Source: Streptomyces sp. TN58 | GTDB taxonomy: Bacteria; Actinomycetota; Actinomycetes; Streptomycetales; Streptomycetaceae | Reading direction: 5' to 3' | Assembly: GCF_001941845.1 (NCBI RefSeq) | Contig: NZ_CP018870.1 | Span: 7,354,001 to 7,418,000, forward strand | Length of the DNA stretch: 64,000 nt | In this document: positions 26,748 through 35,697 of the stretch, piece after piece | Position numbering within the stretch: the stretch's first letter is position 1 | Layout: every line of letters starts with the position of its first letter | Notes under the pieces: generated by a model | What the model was told of the DNA's origin: nothing | The model's database searches: none | What the model saw: the letters and a program-made list of their open reading frames with translations, nothing else | Program-made: the position numbers and the translations under genes

Positions 26748-27188
26748 GTGGCGATCCAGCGGATGGACAACGTGGCCGTCGTCGTCGACGACCTGGAGGC
26801 TGCCGTCGCCTTCTTCACCGAACTCGGCATGGAACTTGAAGGCGAGGCGCAGATCGAGGGAACCTGGGCCGACCGGACGGTCGGCCTCGACGGGGTGCGC
26901 AGCGCCATCGCGATGATGCGCACCCCCGACGGCCACAGCAGGCTGGAGCTGACGAAGTTCCACACCCCCGCGGCGATCACCGCCGGCCCGCCGGCCCCGC
27001 CACCCAACACACTGGGCCTGCACCGCGTCATGTTCGCCGTCGACGACATCGACGACACGATCACGCGCCTGCGCCGCCACGGCGCCGAACTCCTCGGAGA
27101 AGTGGCGCAGTACGAGAACGTCTACCGCCTCTGCAACCTCCGAGGCCCGGCGGGAATCATCGTCGCTCTGGCAGAACGAATCGGCTAG
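26748..27188 (+). CDS. VOC family protein
   Basis: Single-module vicinal-oxygen-chelate protein of 146 residues: MDNVAVVVDDLEAAVAFFTELGMELE at the N terminus and LHRVMFAVDDIDDTITRLRRHGAELLGE in the second half, with GIIVALAERIG at the end. Metal-ligand His and Glu positions typical of lactoylglutathione-lyase-like proteins can be placed. GTG at 26748 has AAGGAG upstream. Its TAG stop at 27186 is also the first triplet of a palindromic element. A detoxification role beside mtr is possible but unproven. Confidence 0.85.
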   Translation: MAIQRMDNVAVVVDDLEAAVAFFTELGMELEGEAQIEGTWADRTVGLDGVRSAIAMMRTPDGHSRLELTKFHTPAAITAGPPAPPPNTLGLHRVMFAVDDIDDTITRLRRHGAELLGEVAQYENVYRLCNLRGPAGIIVALAERIG

Positions 27189-27350
27189 TGCTGTGGCCGG
27201 AAAGGTTTGCCGGGGCGCGGTGTTCAGTGCGGTGCATCGCAAGGCGGAGGGCCCCACGGCTCGTACCGGACGTACGTGCGTGGTCCGACAACGCGGCGAG
27301 GTGCCGTGCCGGGCGCCGTGACCCGGTGAACCTTTGCGGTCGCAGCTCTA
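27186..27350. repeat. Palindromic intergenic element, copy 1
   Basis: A 165-bp element with imperfect terminal inverted repeats: 27186-27216 and 27320-27350 match at 24 of 31 positions (ends TAG...CTA, shared AAAGGTT and CCGGG). The inner part, read on the - strand, contains CCGCGTTGTC and CCTCCGCCTTGC, which recur in the elements at 55.6 and 63.2 kb. It abuts, at 27351-27365, GGCGGTGTCCGGCGG, which resembles one arm of the 55.6-kb copy. No ORF. It fills the gap between convergent genes. Confidence 0.65.
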
Positions 27351-27388
27351 GGGCGGTGTCCGGCGGCGGGGCCGGGCCGCGTGGTGCG

Positions 27389-29800
27389 TCAGCGGGCGGC
27401 GGCTGATCCGCTCCGTACGGCCGTCCAGCTGCCGCCGCTCACCGTGTACACCGTCAGGCGGCGGTTCACGGTGTCGCCGCTGCCGTCGAAGGCGACCCGG
27501 CCCGTGACACCGTCGAAGGCCAGACCCGCGACGGCCTGCGGCAGCTTCTCCCGGGCGTTGCCGGGGAGGGTGCCGCCGTTGCCCGCGACCACGGTCTTCA
27601 CCGCCTCGATCAGCGACCACGTCGCGTCGTAGGCGTACGGGCCGTACCAGCCGGCCGCCTCCGGATAGCCCGCCTTCTCGTACCGGGCGAGGAAGTCCTG
27701 TCCCGCGGCCGATTCCCCGGCGGGCACGCCGATGTTGGTCGCCAGGTCGCCCTCGGCCTTCGGGTTCGACGTGAGGTACTGCTGGTCGAAGATGCCGTCG
27801 CCGCCCATCAGGGGGACGTTCACCCCGGCCTGCTTGAGCTGCTGGGAGATGGGCGCAGCGGTGTCGTAGTAGCCGCCGAAGTACACGGCGTCGGCTCCTG
27901 ACGCCCGCACCCTCGTGGCCAGGCCCTCGAAGGCGCGTTCTGCGGGATCGACCTGCTCGGTGCCGACGACCGTTCCGCCGAGTCTCGTGAACGCGGCCGT
28001 GAAACGGGAGCTGAGGGCGGTGCCGTGGGCGCCGCCGTCGTCGACGACGTACAGCTTGGTCTTCTTCGCCTCGCCGTGCAGATACCCGGCGGCGAACGGC
28101 CCCTGGTCGACGTCCGTGGCGACGGTACGGAAGTAGGTGGAGTACGGACGCGACCGGCTGCCCGACGCCCAGTCGGAGCCGAGTGTCAGCACGGGGTCGG
28201 TGTTGCCGGGGGACACGACGGCCATGCCCGCCTGCGCAAGGGGTGCCACCAGGGTCCTGGCGACACCGGAGTTGAGGGGCCCGACGACGCCGAGCACCTT
28301 CTCGTCGGACACGAACCGGGCGGCGTTGGAGGCGCCCCTGGCGGGATCGGCCCCGTCGTCCAGGGCCTTGATCTCGAAGTTCACGCCGGGGACGTGTCCG
28401 GATTCGTTGGCGGTCCTGGCCGCGAGGTCGGCGGCGTTCTTGATGCCGGCGCCCATCGAGGACATTCCGCCGCTGAGCGGTGCGTCCACTCCGATCACCA
28501 CCGTGACGGAGCCGGCGGGTGCCCCGCTGCCAGTGGACTTGCCGCCGCTGCCGGGGTCGTCGTCACGGCTGAGGGTCCACGTCAGGACCGAGCCCGTGGC
28601 GAGGGTCGCCAGCGCCGCGCCCAGGACCACCGAGCGCCGGGTGAGGCCGCGCCCGGCGGCGGCCGGCTGCCTGACCTGCCTGGTCTCGGGCCTGGTCCCC
28701 GGTACGGCCGGGTCCTCTGCCGGGACCTGCGGCACGGGCGGGTCGGCCGGCCGGCCCGGCGCGGAGGGCGGCGGCGTGTTGCCGGCGGAGGACGCGGATT
28801 CGGGGACCGTGGGCGTCGGAAGCGGCGTCGTGGACGGCTCCGGCTCCGGCTCCGGCCCCGGCCCCGGCTCAGGTGCCTGCGGTACGGAGGGCGTCCGCGG
28901 GTCGGGCAGGGGCGTGTGACCGGGCTGCGCACCGGACTCCCGCCCGGTGGACGCACCGGACGGGGAGGAGGCGGTGCGCAGCACCGACGCCAGCATCTCG
29001 GCCGCTTCCGCCGCTTCCACCCGCTGCGCCGGGTCCTTGGTGAGGAGGGCGTCCAGCACGGGTGCCAGCGGGCCCGCGTGGACGGGCGGCCGGTGCGGTC
29101 GGGTGAACACGGCCACGGCGAGGGCGTGCAGACCGTCCGCGTCGAACGGCGGTCGCCCTTCGACGGCGTGGTAGAGGGTGGCGCCGAGCGCCCACAGGTC
29201 GTTCGCCGCGGTCGGGCGCTTGCCCTCCAGCTGCTCCGGCGCCATGTACTGGGGCGTGCCGATGACGGTCCCGCTGTGGCTCAGCCTGGTCGTGGCGTCC
29301 GCGAGGTGGGCGATGCCGAAGTCGGTGAGGATGACGCGGTCCTTGGTCAGGAGCACGTTGTCCGGCTTGAGGTCACGGTGGACGATCCGCGCTCCGTGTG
29401 CCTCGGTCAGCGCATCGAGCAGGGCAGCGCCGATCTCGGCCACCCGCTGGACGGGCAGTCGGCCCCCGCTGCGGATGGCGGCGGCCAGGGACTGCCCGCG
29501 GACCAGCTCCATGATGATGACGGGCGCGCCGTCGTGCTCCACCACGTCATGGATGGTGATGATCCCGGGGTGGCTGAGCGTGACCGCCGCACGGGCCTCG
29601 CCGATGAACCGCCGGAGCAGTGCGGCACGGTCGCCGTCCTCCAGCCCTGGCGGAAAGAGGATCTCCTTCACGGCGACCTCGCGCCCGAAGAGATGCTGGT
29701 CCAGGCCACGCCAAACCCGGCCCATACCGCCCTGGCCGATGCGTTCGACCAGCTGGTACCGGCCGGCGATGAGTGCGGGATTCTGCTCGGTCACGCGCAC
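27389..29800 (-). CDS. Membrane Ser/Thr protein kinase with extracellular solute-binding sensor
   Basis: Protein of 803 residues. The kinase domain occupies about 15-275: glycine loop IGQGGMGRVW, Lys45 in VAVKE, IVHRDLKPDN with Asp143, and TDFG with Asp160. A Pro/Glu/Thr-rich juxtamembrane linker runs to about 388, a single membrane span is at 389-410, and 432-803 is a periplasmic-binding-protein type I domain like branched-chain amino-acid receptors (VTVVIGVDAPLSGGMSSMG, VLGVVGPLNSGVAR). This is a transmembrane receptor kinase whose ligand is probably small. GTG at 29794 is an alternative start. It is divergent from the caspase-like gene. Confidence 0.92.
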   Translation of the reverse strand: MRVTEQNPALIAGRYQLVERIGQGGMGRVWRGLDQHLFGREVAVKEILFPPGLEDGDRAALLRRFIGEARAAVTLSHPGIITIHDVVEHDGAPVIIMELVRGQSLAAAIRSGGRLPVQRVAEIGAALLDALTEAHGARIVHRDLKPDNVLLTKDRVILTDFGIAHLADATTRLSHSGTVIGTPQYMAPEQLEGKRPTAANDLWALGATLYHAVEGRPPFDADGLHALAVAVFTRPHRPPVHAGPLAPVLDALLTKDPAQRVEAAEAAEMLASVLRTASSPSGASTGRESGAQPGHTPLPDPRTPSVPQAPEPGPGPEPEPEPSTTPLPTPTVPESASSAGNTPPPSAPGRPADPPVPQVPAEDPAVPGTRPETRQVRQPAAAGRGLTRRSVVLGAALATLATGSVLTWTLSRDDDPGSGGKSTGSGAPAGSVTVVIGVDAPLSGGMSSMGAGIKNAADLAARTANESGHVPGVNFEIKALDDGADPARGASNAARFVSDEKVLGVVGPLNSGVARTLVAPLAQAGMAVVSPGNTDPVLTLGSDWASGSRSRPYSTYFRTVATDVDQGPFAAGYLHGEAKKTKLYVVDDGGAHGTALSSRFTAAFTRLGGTVVGTEQVDPAERAFEGLATRVRASGADAVYFGGYYDTAAPISQQLKQAGVNVPLMGGDGIFDQQYLTSNPKAEGDLATNIGVPAGESAAGQDFLARYEKAGYPEAAGWYGPYAYDATWSLIEAVKTVVAGNGGTLPGNAREKLPQAVAGLAFDGVTGRVAFDGSGDTVNRRLTVYTVSGGSWTAVRSGSAAAR

Positions 29801-30015
29801 ACTCTAGATCCTGCTGAGCCGATCAGGTGACGGAAGTCTGGCTTGATCCCGGCGGCGCTGACGAGGGCGCGACGTGCCCTTCCTGGTACGTCGGACCAAG
29901 TTCCTTCGCACGGACCGTGATCGCCGCTGCGTCGGTCGCGCTGGGTTTCGTGTGTTCGTGTGCTGTTCTCCGGGTTTGGTGCGGGTGGAAGGTGCGGTGT
30001 GGATAGCGTCGCCCC

Positions 30016-31254
30016 ATGGACTTCGGTGGTGTGGGCGGCGGCGGTGGTGGTGGTCGGGGGCAGGCGCCGCGGGGGCACGTGCTGTTGCTGGCGGCGGACG
30101 CCGCGGTGCGCCGCGGCGGTGTGGTGCTGTCTCCCGGTGAGAACGTCGCCGCGCTGGCGATGGTCCCGCCGGATGCGCTGCTGGGCTGCGAGGCGCCTGC
30201 CGACATGGTGTGCCTGGAGGGGGTGCGCGATCCGAACACGGTGCTGGCGCGCTTGCGGGCGGCCGTGGCGGCGGCGGGTCCGGTGTTCCTGTACGTGTCG
30301 GGGCGGCTGACGGCCGATCGGCGCGGCCGGCGCTTGTTCGTCGCGTTGGCGGGGACGACGCCGGGCAGCGTGCGCTACACCTCGTTGCCGTGGGAGTGGC
30401 TGGTGGGGGAGTTGCGCACGCGTTCGGGAGGTGTGACCACGATGGTGGTCGACCTGGTGGCGGACAAGGCGGCCTGGCCGCTGGTGTGCGACCGGGAGGC
30501 GCTGCCGGATGGTGCGTGGGCGCCGGGGGTGGAGGTGTACGGGGTCGTGCGAGGGCCGGACGCGCCCGCGGGGGGTGGAGGCGTCAGCGGGTACACCCGT
30601 CAGTGGATCGATCAGCTCCGGCGGGCTCCGGTGCGGCCGTCCAACGTGGAGCTGCACGTGCTGGCGGCGGGGTCGGCAGGGCTGGAGCCGGGCACGCGGG
30701 TGGTGCCGTCGGCACGGGAGCTGGAGATGCGGCGTGCTCCGGCGCCCGGTCACGTACGCCATGAACCCGGCCCCGTGGCGACGGGTGGGGTGGAGGGCGA
30801 TCCGCGGGCACGTCTGCACGCGTTGGCGCTGGAGGGTCGCCACGGCGAGGCGGATGCGCTGGCGAGAGCGTGGGAGCGGGCCGTGGTGGAGCGATGGGGC
30901 GGGACATCGCCGGAGGGGGTCCGGTGTGGCGAGATCCGTGCGGACCTTGCGCGGATGGCCGGCGATTTCGCGGCGGCGACGCGGCTGTGGGTGGACGCGG
31001 GGCGGGCGCGGCTGGAGTGGCAGGGAGCCGACGCGGCCGAAGTCCGCGACGCGGCGGCAGGTGCCCTGTACTGCTGGACGCAGGTGAAGGACCGGGCCGG
31101 GGCGCTGGCGTCGGGCCCGGATCTGGTGGACCTGCTGCGAGCTCTTCCGCTGCCCGATCCCGGTCACCTGAGGCTGGCGGAGCGGCGGCTGGAGGCGCTG
31201 CGCACCCCGACCCCGCGCCGCTCCGACGCCCTGAACCTCCGACTGAACCTCTGA
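30016..31254 (+). CDS. Probable catalytically dead caspase-like protein with helical C-terminal domain
   Basis: Protein of 412 residues, not assignable with certainty. Residues 18-190 have the strand/helix order of a caspase-type domain: a helix NTVLARLRAAVAAAG, a strand VFLYVSGRL where caspases have SGH, a TSLPWEWLVGEL helix, and a strand TTMVVDLVADK where they have D-x-C. Both catalytic positions appear replaced (Arg97 for His, Val148 near the Cys position). Residues about 265-390 are helix pairs resembling TPR repeats (EGRHGEADALARAWERAV). No membrane span. It is divergent from the sensor kinase and convergent with the WXG-like gene. The fold call is from visual comparison only. Confidence 0.7.
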   Translation: MDFGGVGGGGGGGRGQAPRGHVLLLAADAAVRRGGVVLSPGENVAALAMVPPDALLGCEAPADMVCLEGVRDPNTVLARLRAAVAAAGPVFLYVSGRLTADRRGRRLFVALAGTTPGSVRYTSLPWEWLVGELRTRSGGVTTMVVDLVADKAAWPLVCDREALPDGAWAPGVEVYGVVRGPDAPAGGGGVSGYTRQWIDQLRRAPVRPSNVELHVLAAGSAGLEPGTRVVPSARELEMRRAPAPGHVRHEPGPVATGGVEGDPRARLHALALEGRHGEADALARAWERAVVERWGGTSPEGVRCGEIRADLARMAGDFAAATRLWVDAGRARLEWQGADAAEVRDAAAGALYCWTQVKDRAGALASGPDLVDLLRALPLPDPGHLRLAERRLEALRTPTPRRSDALNLRLNL

Positions 31255-31270
31255 CCCCCGGCTTACCCGT

Positions 31271-31741
31271 CTACGGGTTCCGGGTGTTGCCGCCGGTGGC
31301 GGGAGTGTCCTTGTACTGGCCGTTCATGCGGGCGAAGTCCGCGCGCAGCGCTTCGTCGTTGGCGACCTGGCCCTTGCCCGCCTGCACCATCGGCCCCTGC
31401 AGTGCGGTGCACTTGCCGACGAGACCATCGAGGTAGGTCTTCCAGGACTGGTACAGCTCCTTCTGCGCGGCTGCGCTGTCCACGCCGGCGACGGCTGCGC
31501 CCTTCTGTCCGGCTTCGAACTCGACCTGGGCCTTCTTGATCCCCGACACCAGCTGGCCGACGTCGTTGCTGGCCTTGTTCCAGACCCCCTGGTCGGATTT
31601 CAGGTCCTCGCCGCCCCCGCCCCCGCCTCCGCTCCCGCCGCTCCCGCCGTCGGGCGCGGCGCTCGCGAGGCGCATCTGCGTCGCGGCTGCCGTCCCTTCC
31701 TTGAGACCGGCCCACTCCGCGTCGAAAGTAGTACTACTCAT
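31271..31741 (-). CDS. WXG100/ESX-like small secreted-type protein
   Basis: Protein of 156 residues. A short N-terminal part is followed by a Gly/Ser linker (PDGGSGGSGGGGGGGEDL), then a helical hairpin region with GVWNKASNDVGQLVSGI and YQSWKTYLDGLVGKC, resembling the helical antiparallel layout of ESX substrates, though the canonical WXG turn is not exact. No classical signal peptide is present. ATG 31741 is chosen over the upstream in-frame ATG at 31771 because GGGGG lies at ribosome-site distance. Export through a type VII route is a guess. Confidence 0.6.
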   Translation of the reverse strand: MSSTTFDAEWAGLKEGTAAATQMRLASAAPDGGSGGSGGGGGGGEDLKSDQGVWNKASNDVGQLVSGIKKAQVEFEAGQKGAAVAGVDSAAAQKELYQSWKTYLDGLVGKCTALQGPMVQAGKGQVANDEALRADFARMNGQYKDTPATGGNTRNP

Positions 31742-32051
31742 CCGAACCCCCGTAAGCATCTGCGAATGCAATGATCAAGGGCTCATCCTACGAGTGGGTT
31801 CGGTTGTGCCGGCCTTCATCCCACCGCCGATCGTGCCACCCGGCCCGTATGCCCCGGGTTGGAGCTGATCGCCCCGTTCGGCCCGGATGCGGTACGCGAA
31901 GTACGTAATGCAAATCCGGGTTGTGCCGATCGTCCGCGCGGCGGTGGGATGCTCCCTGGCCAAGGGCGGCCAGGCGTGGCGGCGCGGGCGGGCGAAGGGT
32001 CGGCAGGGCCGGGGTTCGGCGTGGGGCTGTGTGCGCTGCATACTGCTGGAC
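31742..32051. other. Intergenic region between divergent genes, no gene seen
   Basis: 310 bp between the WXG-like gene and the membrane-protein gene. The stretch 31870-31930 is less G+C-rich (GTACGCGAAGTACGTAATG) and probably holds promoters for one or both genes. No convincing ORF or hairpin was found. Confidence 0.4.
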
Positions 32052-32588
32052 ATGAGGTACTCGCCGGCTGCCCGAATCCACCTGATGATCACTTTCATGC
32101 TGGTGATGTGCGGTGTGGCCGGTGGCGCCTGCTTCGGGTGGCTGCTGGGCGGACGCGTGACGGGTGTGCTGGCTGCCGTGGCGGCTGGGCTGGGGGCGGG
32201 CATCGGCTCGTTCCTCTCGCGCAGGCAGGTGGCCGACTTCCTCCGCCCCGCGCCCGTGGCACCCGTACACGCATCTCCTGTCCCTGCGGCGGTCGCCGGT
32301 CCGGTGGGCGGGTACGCCGAGGGGGTCGCCGACGCGGTTCTGGTGAGCGTCGCGACGTATCAGGCGGCGGCCTTCCCGCTGACGGCTTTCGGGGTCACCG
32401 ACGAGGAGCGGGATGCCCGCCGTGGTGTCGCCTACCGTGTGTGCGCGCACGAAGGCCTCCCGCAGTCCGTGCGGGTGTCGGCCGCCGCCGCCCTGGAGGC
32501 GGTCGACCAGGGTGCCGACGCCGGGCGCGCGCACGACGCGATGAAGGCGCTCTCCCTGGCCGTCTACGACCACCGCACCACCCGCTGA
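32052..32588 (+). CDS. Small membrane protein of unknown function
   Basis: Protein of 178 residues. Two N-terminal membrane spans (about 10-30, LMITFMLVMCGVAGGACFGW, and 33-52, GVLAAVAAGLGAGIG) are followed by a soluble helical region of about 110 residues containing GVTDEERDARRGVAYRVCAHE. The open frame extends to 31887, but the added residues are Arg/Gly-rich and do not look coding; ATG 32052 is therefore taken, with a weak ribosome site. No domain recognised. Confidence 0.6.
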   Translation: MRYSPAARIHLMITFMLVMCGVAGGACFGWLLGGRVTGVLAAVAAGLGAGIGSFLSRRQVADFLRPAPVAPVHASPVPAAVAGPVGGYAEGVADAVLVSVATYQAAAFPLTAFGVTDEERDARRGVAYRVCAHEGLPQSVRVSAAAALEAVDQGADAGRAHDAMKALSLAVYDHRTTR

Positions 32589-32737
32589 CGCGCCCCTCCC
32601 CCCCCGCCCGTATGCGGGGCCTGCGCCGACCGCGTCCGGGTGTGGGCGTCCGCGACCGGTGCCACGCTGGGATCGGATCTGCCGTGGCCGGCGCTCGCCC
32701 TGCCGGTGTGCTGGCGTACGGGGTGGAGAGGAGCGTC

Positions 32738-33280
32738 ATGGCGTGCATCGTGAAGGGGGCCGCCGGCCGTGGTCGGGCCCGTACCGCTCTGGGCGTCGCC
32801 GTCTGTGTGGCTGCGGCGCTGTTGACCGCAACCCCTGCGGCGGCCTCCGCCGCCGCACCGGCGCCCGCCTGCCGTAGCGGTCAGCTGGCGGCGGGCGGGG
32901 CGGAGCGCGTGGGGGCGAACGCGGTGCTGGTCACCGTCGTCAACGAGGGCCCCGGACCGTGCGTGCTGCGGGGCCATCCCACGGTCGCCGTGGCCGGCCA
33001 GGGCGCGCCTTCGCGTGCCCGGTCGCTCACCGTCGTCCGACAGGGTCCGGCGCGCCCGGTGCGGTTGGAGGTCGGTGCCGCGGCCCAGACCCGTATCGGG
33101 TTCGTTCCGGTTCTCGGCGAGGCCGACGGCTACTGCGCCTCCGGAGCTGAGCCCTTCGCCGCGCCGTCGATGGTGATCGGCGTAGCGGGCAGCCGTCTGC
33201 AACTGGCGCCTGACGACGGCGGGAACTTCGCGCTCTGTGGCAACGCCGTACGCGCCACCGCCTTCCGCCCCGCTTCCTGA
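32738..33280 (+). CDS. Secreted DUF4232-like protein
   Basis: Protein of 180 residues. A signal peptide covers residues 1-38 (basic start, VAVCVAAALLTATPAAASAA). The mature part is beta-rich with conserved-looking cysteines (PACRSGQLA, GPCVLRGHP, GYCASG, FALCGNAV) that could form two disulfides; this matches the DUF4232 type common in streptomycetes, often lipoproteins or secreted proteins of unknown role. GGAGAGGAG precedes the ATG at 32738. The longer open frame upstream is not supported. Confidence 0.78.
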   Translation: MACIVKGAAGRGRARTALGVAVCVAAALLTATPAAASAAAPAPACRSGQLAAGGAERVGANAVLVTVVNEGPGPCVLRGHPTVAVAGQGAPSRARSLTVVRQGPARPVRLEVGAAAQTRIGFVPVLGEADGYCASGAEPFAAPSMVIGVAGSRLQLAPDDGGNFALCGNAVRATAFRPAS

Positions 33281-33290
33281 TCCCCCCGGT

Positions 33291-33515
33291 CTAACGGCTG
33301 CGGGTGTTGCCGAAATTGGTTTCGTGTGACCAGACGTGCGTGCAGGTGGGGCACTGGAGGTGGAGGAGGCTGCCGGTGTTGGTGAGGAGGTAGCGCCAGT
33401 GGGTGGAGCAGGTTCGCCCTTGCCGGCAGGAATGGCAGTCGGGAGTGCTGGGGCAGCGGGGGCAGGGGATCCAGGCACGGCGGCCGGGGTCGGCGTGGGG
33501 ATCAAGGGGCAGCAT
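33291..33515 (-). CDS. Small zinc-ribbon-like protein
   Basis: Protein of 74 residues with three CxxC-type pairs or singles: CPRCPSTPDCHSCRQGRTC and CPTCTHVW. Such spacing suits one or two structural zinc sites. ATG 33515 has GGAGG 7 nt upstream and overlaps the end of the preceding gene by 14 nt, so the two are probably co-transcribed. Function unknown. Confidence 0.65.
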   Translation of the reverse strand: MLPLDPHADPGRRAWIPCPRCPSTPDCHSCRQGRTCSTHWRYLLTNTGSLLHLQCPTCTHVWSHETNFGNTRSR

Positions 33516-33801
33516 CGCGGCCTCCGCGCGCGGGGAGGACTCCGGCGGTGACGAGGTCGTCGTAGAGGCGCTGCTGCTCGGCGTCCAGGCCGGAGTACAG
33601 CAGGTCGTACGCGGCCTCCTCGCCCAGGAGGACCTCGACAGGGTCCCAGCCGGAGCCGAGGGCCTCCATCACCTGGGCGCGCCGGAGCACCTCCTGGGAG
33701 GTGAGGTCGACGGCGAAGTCGACCAACGCGGACCCGTCGGCGCCGGCGCCGGTGTCGGCGCCGCGGGCGGGGTCGTCGGAGGCGGGGTGGTGGGGGGCCA
33801 T
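33502..33801 (-). CDS. Small helical acidic protein
   Basis: Protein of 99 residues. The first 25 residues are low complexity (DDPARGADTGAGADG); the rest forms helices (VDLTSQEVLRRAQVMEALGS, LLGEEAAYDLLYSGLDAEQQ). No domain recognised. It overlaps the start of the downstream zinc-ribbon-like gene, indicating an operon of two small genes. Local codon use, GC-rich with C/G third positions, supports coding. Confidence 0.6.
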   Translation of the reverse strand: MAPHHPASDDPARGADTGAGADGSALVDFAVDLTSQEVLRRAQVMEALGSGWDPVEVLLGEEAAYDLLYSGLDAEQQRLYDDLVTAGVLPARGGRDAAP

Positions 33802-34188
33802 GCCTCGAAGTTAGGTAACCCTTCCTTCGCTGGTCAAGAGGGGGTGGGCGGAGTCACAGCCAAGCCCCCACCCCGGGTGCCCGCCGCCGCGCCGCGTGCC
33901 GGTGTGCTGGCGTTGGCGGCCGGACTGCGGAGTGCGCGCACTCGGCTGGGCTCTGGTGGGCGAGGGCGGAGTAGAGCCGGCGGGGGATCTTGACGCCGGC
34001 GACAAGGACTCGGGGAGGCGCTGCTCGGCACACAGCAGTGGACGAGAGCCTCAGGAGCCGGGGAGCCGGAGCGTCCGCCAGCCAGGGCAGGAACACCCCG
34101 TGGATACGGCAAACGATGTGGCCGGGTTGCAGCAACGACTGGCCGTCGCATGCACGTCGGGGAGGGGAGGGGGTGGCAGGATGACGTG
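33802..34188. other. Intergenic region, no gene seen
   Basis: 387 bp between divergent genes. TTAGGTAACCCTTCC at 33813-33827 is A/T-rich for this genome and lies just upstream of the - strand operon, so a promoter is likely there. A purine-rich tract (GGGGAGGGGAGGGGG) at 34159-34173 precedes the + strand repeat-protein gene. Confidence 0.35.
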
Positions 34189-35697
34189 GTGTCCGACTCT
34201 CCTCGTGAACTGTGGCTGCGCGGCGTCGCTTTCAATCCGGCTGCGCCCCCTGACGTACTGATACGCCTGCTGGATCGAGGGGCCGGTGAGGCCGGTCGGC
34301 TGATGTGCGAGGGGCGTGCCCTGCCCGACGCCGTCATCGATGCAGCCCTGCAGCACCCGGTCATGGCGATCCGCGGCCACCTCGCCCGCAATCAGCACGT
34401 CGACCCCGCACGACTCGCCCCGCTGGCAACCGACCCGTCAGGGATCATCCGCGCCCATCTTGCCGGAGGATCCCGCTACCCCCGGCCCCGACGGGTTCGA
34501 CCGCTGCCGGACGACATCCTCGTCACCTTCCTGACCGCTCAGAACGGGGGTGAGGACGGCATGCTCTCCGAGCACGAGATCATGCAGGAACTCGACTTCT
34601 CACGGCAGATCCCTCGGTCCTTCTACCGAATCATGGCCGGTCACGAGCACCCCGAGCTCCGCAGACGCGCCACCCGGAGTTGGCAGTCACTCACCCCTGC
34701 GCAGCGGGAGGCCCTACTCGGCGACCCCGACCCTGCCGTACGGGAGGCGGCGCGGGAAAGCACCTGGGAGCTGGACCCGGAAGCCGTGGAGGCCAAGCTG
34801 CCGTCCTTCGGCTCGCTCAGCCAGCCGTTCGTGCTCGGCACGTGCGCCCTGTCCCCTGCGCTCGTCGAGCAGTGCTTCGCGGACGACATGGTGGAACCCC
34901 TGACGCGGAACCGCCACACCCCGGCCTACGCCGTCGCCCGGCTCGCCCGCCACCCGGAGCCGAAGGTCCGCGAGATGATCGCCGCCAGGCCGGACCTGGG
35001 ACCGCACCTGGTCGCCGAGCTGAAGGAGGACCGGGACCGGGACGTACGCTTGCGGGCACGCCTCCACCCCTTCCCCCGCACGTGGCCGGAGTACTGGGCC
35101 ATCCAGAGGGTCATCGGACATGGTCCAGACTGCACCTGCCCGATCACGGAGCTTGACGTCGAGCCGTCCCCCGAATGGTTCGCTGCCTGCGCGGCGTCCG
35201 AGGAACCGGCGCTGCGCCGGGTCGCGGCGAGCTGGCCCGGCCTGCCGACTGCACTCGTCGAGGCCCTCGCAGGGGACGACGACGAGGAGGTGCGGATCCG
35301 GCTCGCATGCTTCCACCCGCTGGCTCCGCCACACCTCCTCCTGGAAGTCTTCGTCACCCGCCCGGCCCACCGTCCGCACCTGCTGACCCTGCCCCACTTC
35401 CCACGCACGGGCTGGACCCACCTCATCGACCACCCGGACCCCGAGGTACGCGCCGTGGCCGCAGCCGATCCCACCCTGCCCCAACCCCCGGTGGAGGACG
35501 CCGACGCGTCCGTGCGCCGGGCGGCCGCCGCCAATCCGACCCTGACCCCCGAAGCGCTGGAAGCCCTCCTCGTCGATCCCCGCACCGCGGAGGGCGCTGC
35601 GGCCAACCCGTCCCTGCCCGTCCCCCGCATGCACGCGCTCCTCGACCACTGCCTGAACAGCGCTACTTCCATCCCGCAGCCGGCGGCGGGATGCTGA
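34189..35697 (+). CDS. Leucine-rich-variant (LRV)/HEAT-like repeat protein
   Basis: Protein of 502 residues built almost entirely of short helical repeats with the pattern AxNPxxP..L..L..D....VR...A: for example AFNPAAPPDVLIRLLDRGAG, LARHPEPKVREMIAARPDLG, and near the end AAADPTLP and AAANPTLTPEALEALLVDP. These form right-handed superhelices used for protein or nucleic acid binding. There is an unusual CTCPITELDVEPSPEWFAAC segment near residue 315. No export signal. Start GTG 34189 (or 34186) sits about 8 nt after AGGA; the upstream ATG at 34150 is less likely. Confidence 0.75.
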   Translation: MSDSPRELWLRGVAFNPAAPPDVLIRLLDRGAGEAGRLMCEGRALPDAVIDAALQHPVMAIRGHLARNQHVDPARLAPLATDPSGIIRAHLAGGSRYPRPRRVRPLPDDILVTFLTAQNGGEDGMLSEHEIMQELDFSRQIPRSFYRIMAGHEHPELRRRATRSWQSLTPAQREALLGDPDPAVREAARESTWELDPEAVEAKLPSFGSLSQPFVLGTCALSPALVEQCFADDMVEPLTRNRHTPAYAVARLARHPEPKVREMIAARPDLGPHLVAELKEDRDRDVRLRARLHPFPRTWPEYWAIQRVIGHGPDCTCPITELDVEPSPEWFAACAASEEPALRRVAASWPGLPTALVEALAGDDDEEVRIRLACFHPLAPPHLLLEVFVTRPAHRPHLLTLPHFPRTGWTHLIDHPDPEVRAVAAADPTLPQPPVEDADASVRRAAAANPTLTPEALEALLVDPRTAEGAAANPSLPVPRMHALLDHCLNSATSIPQPAAGC

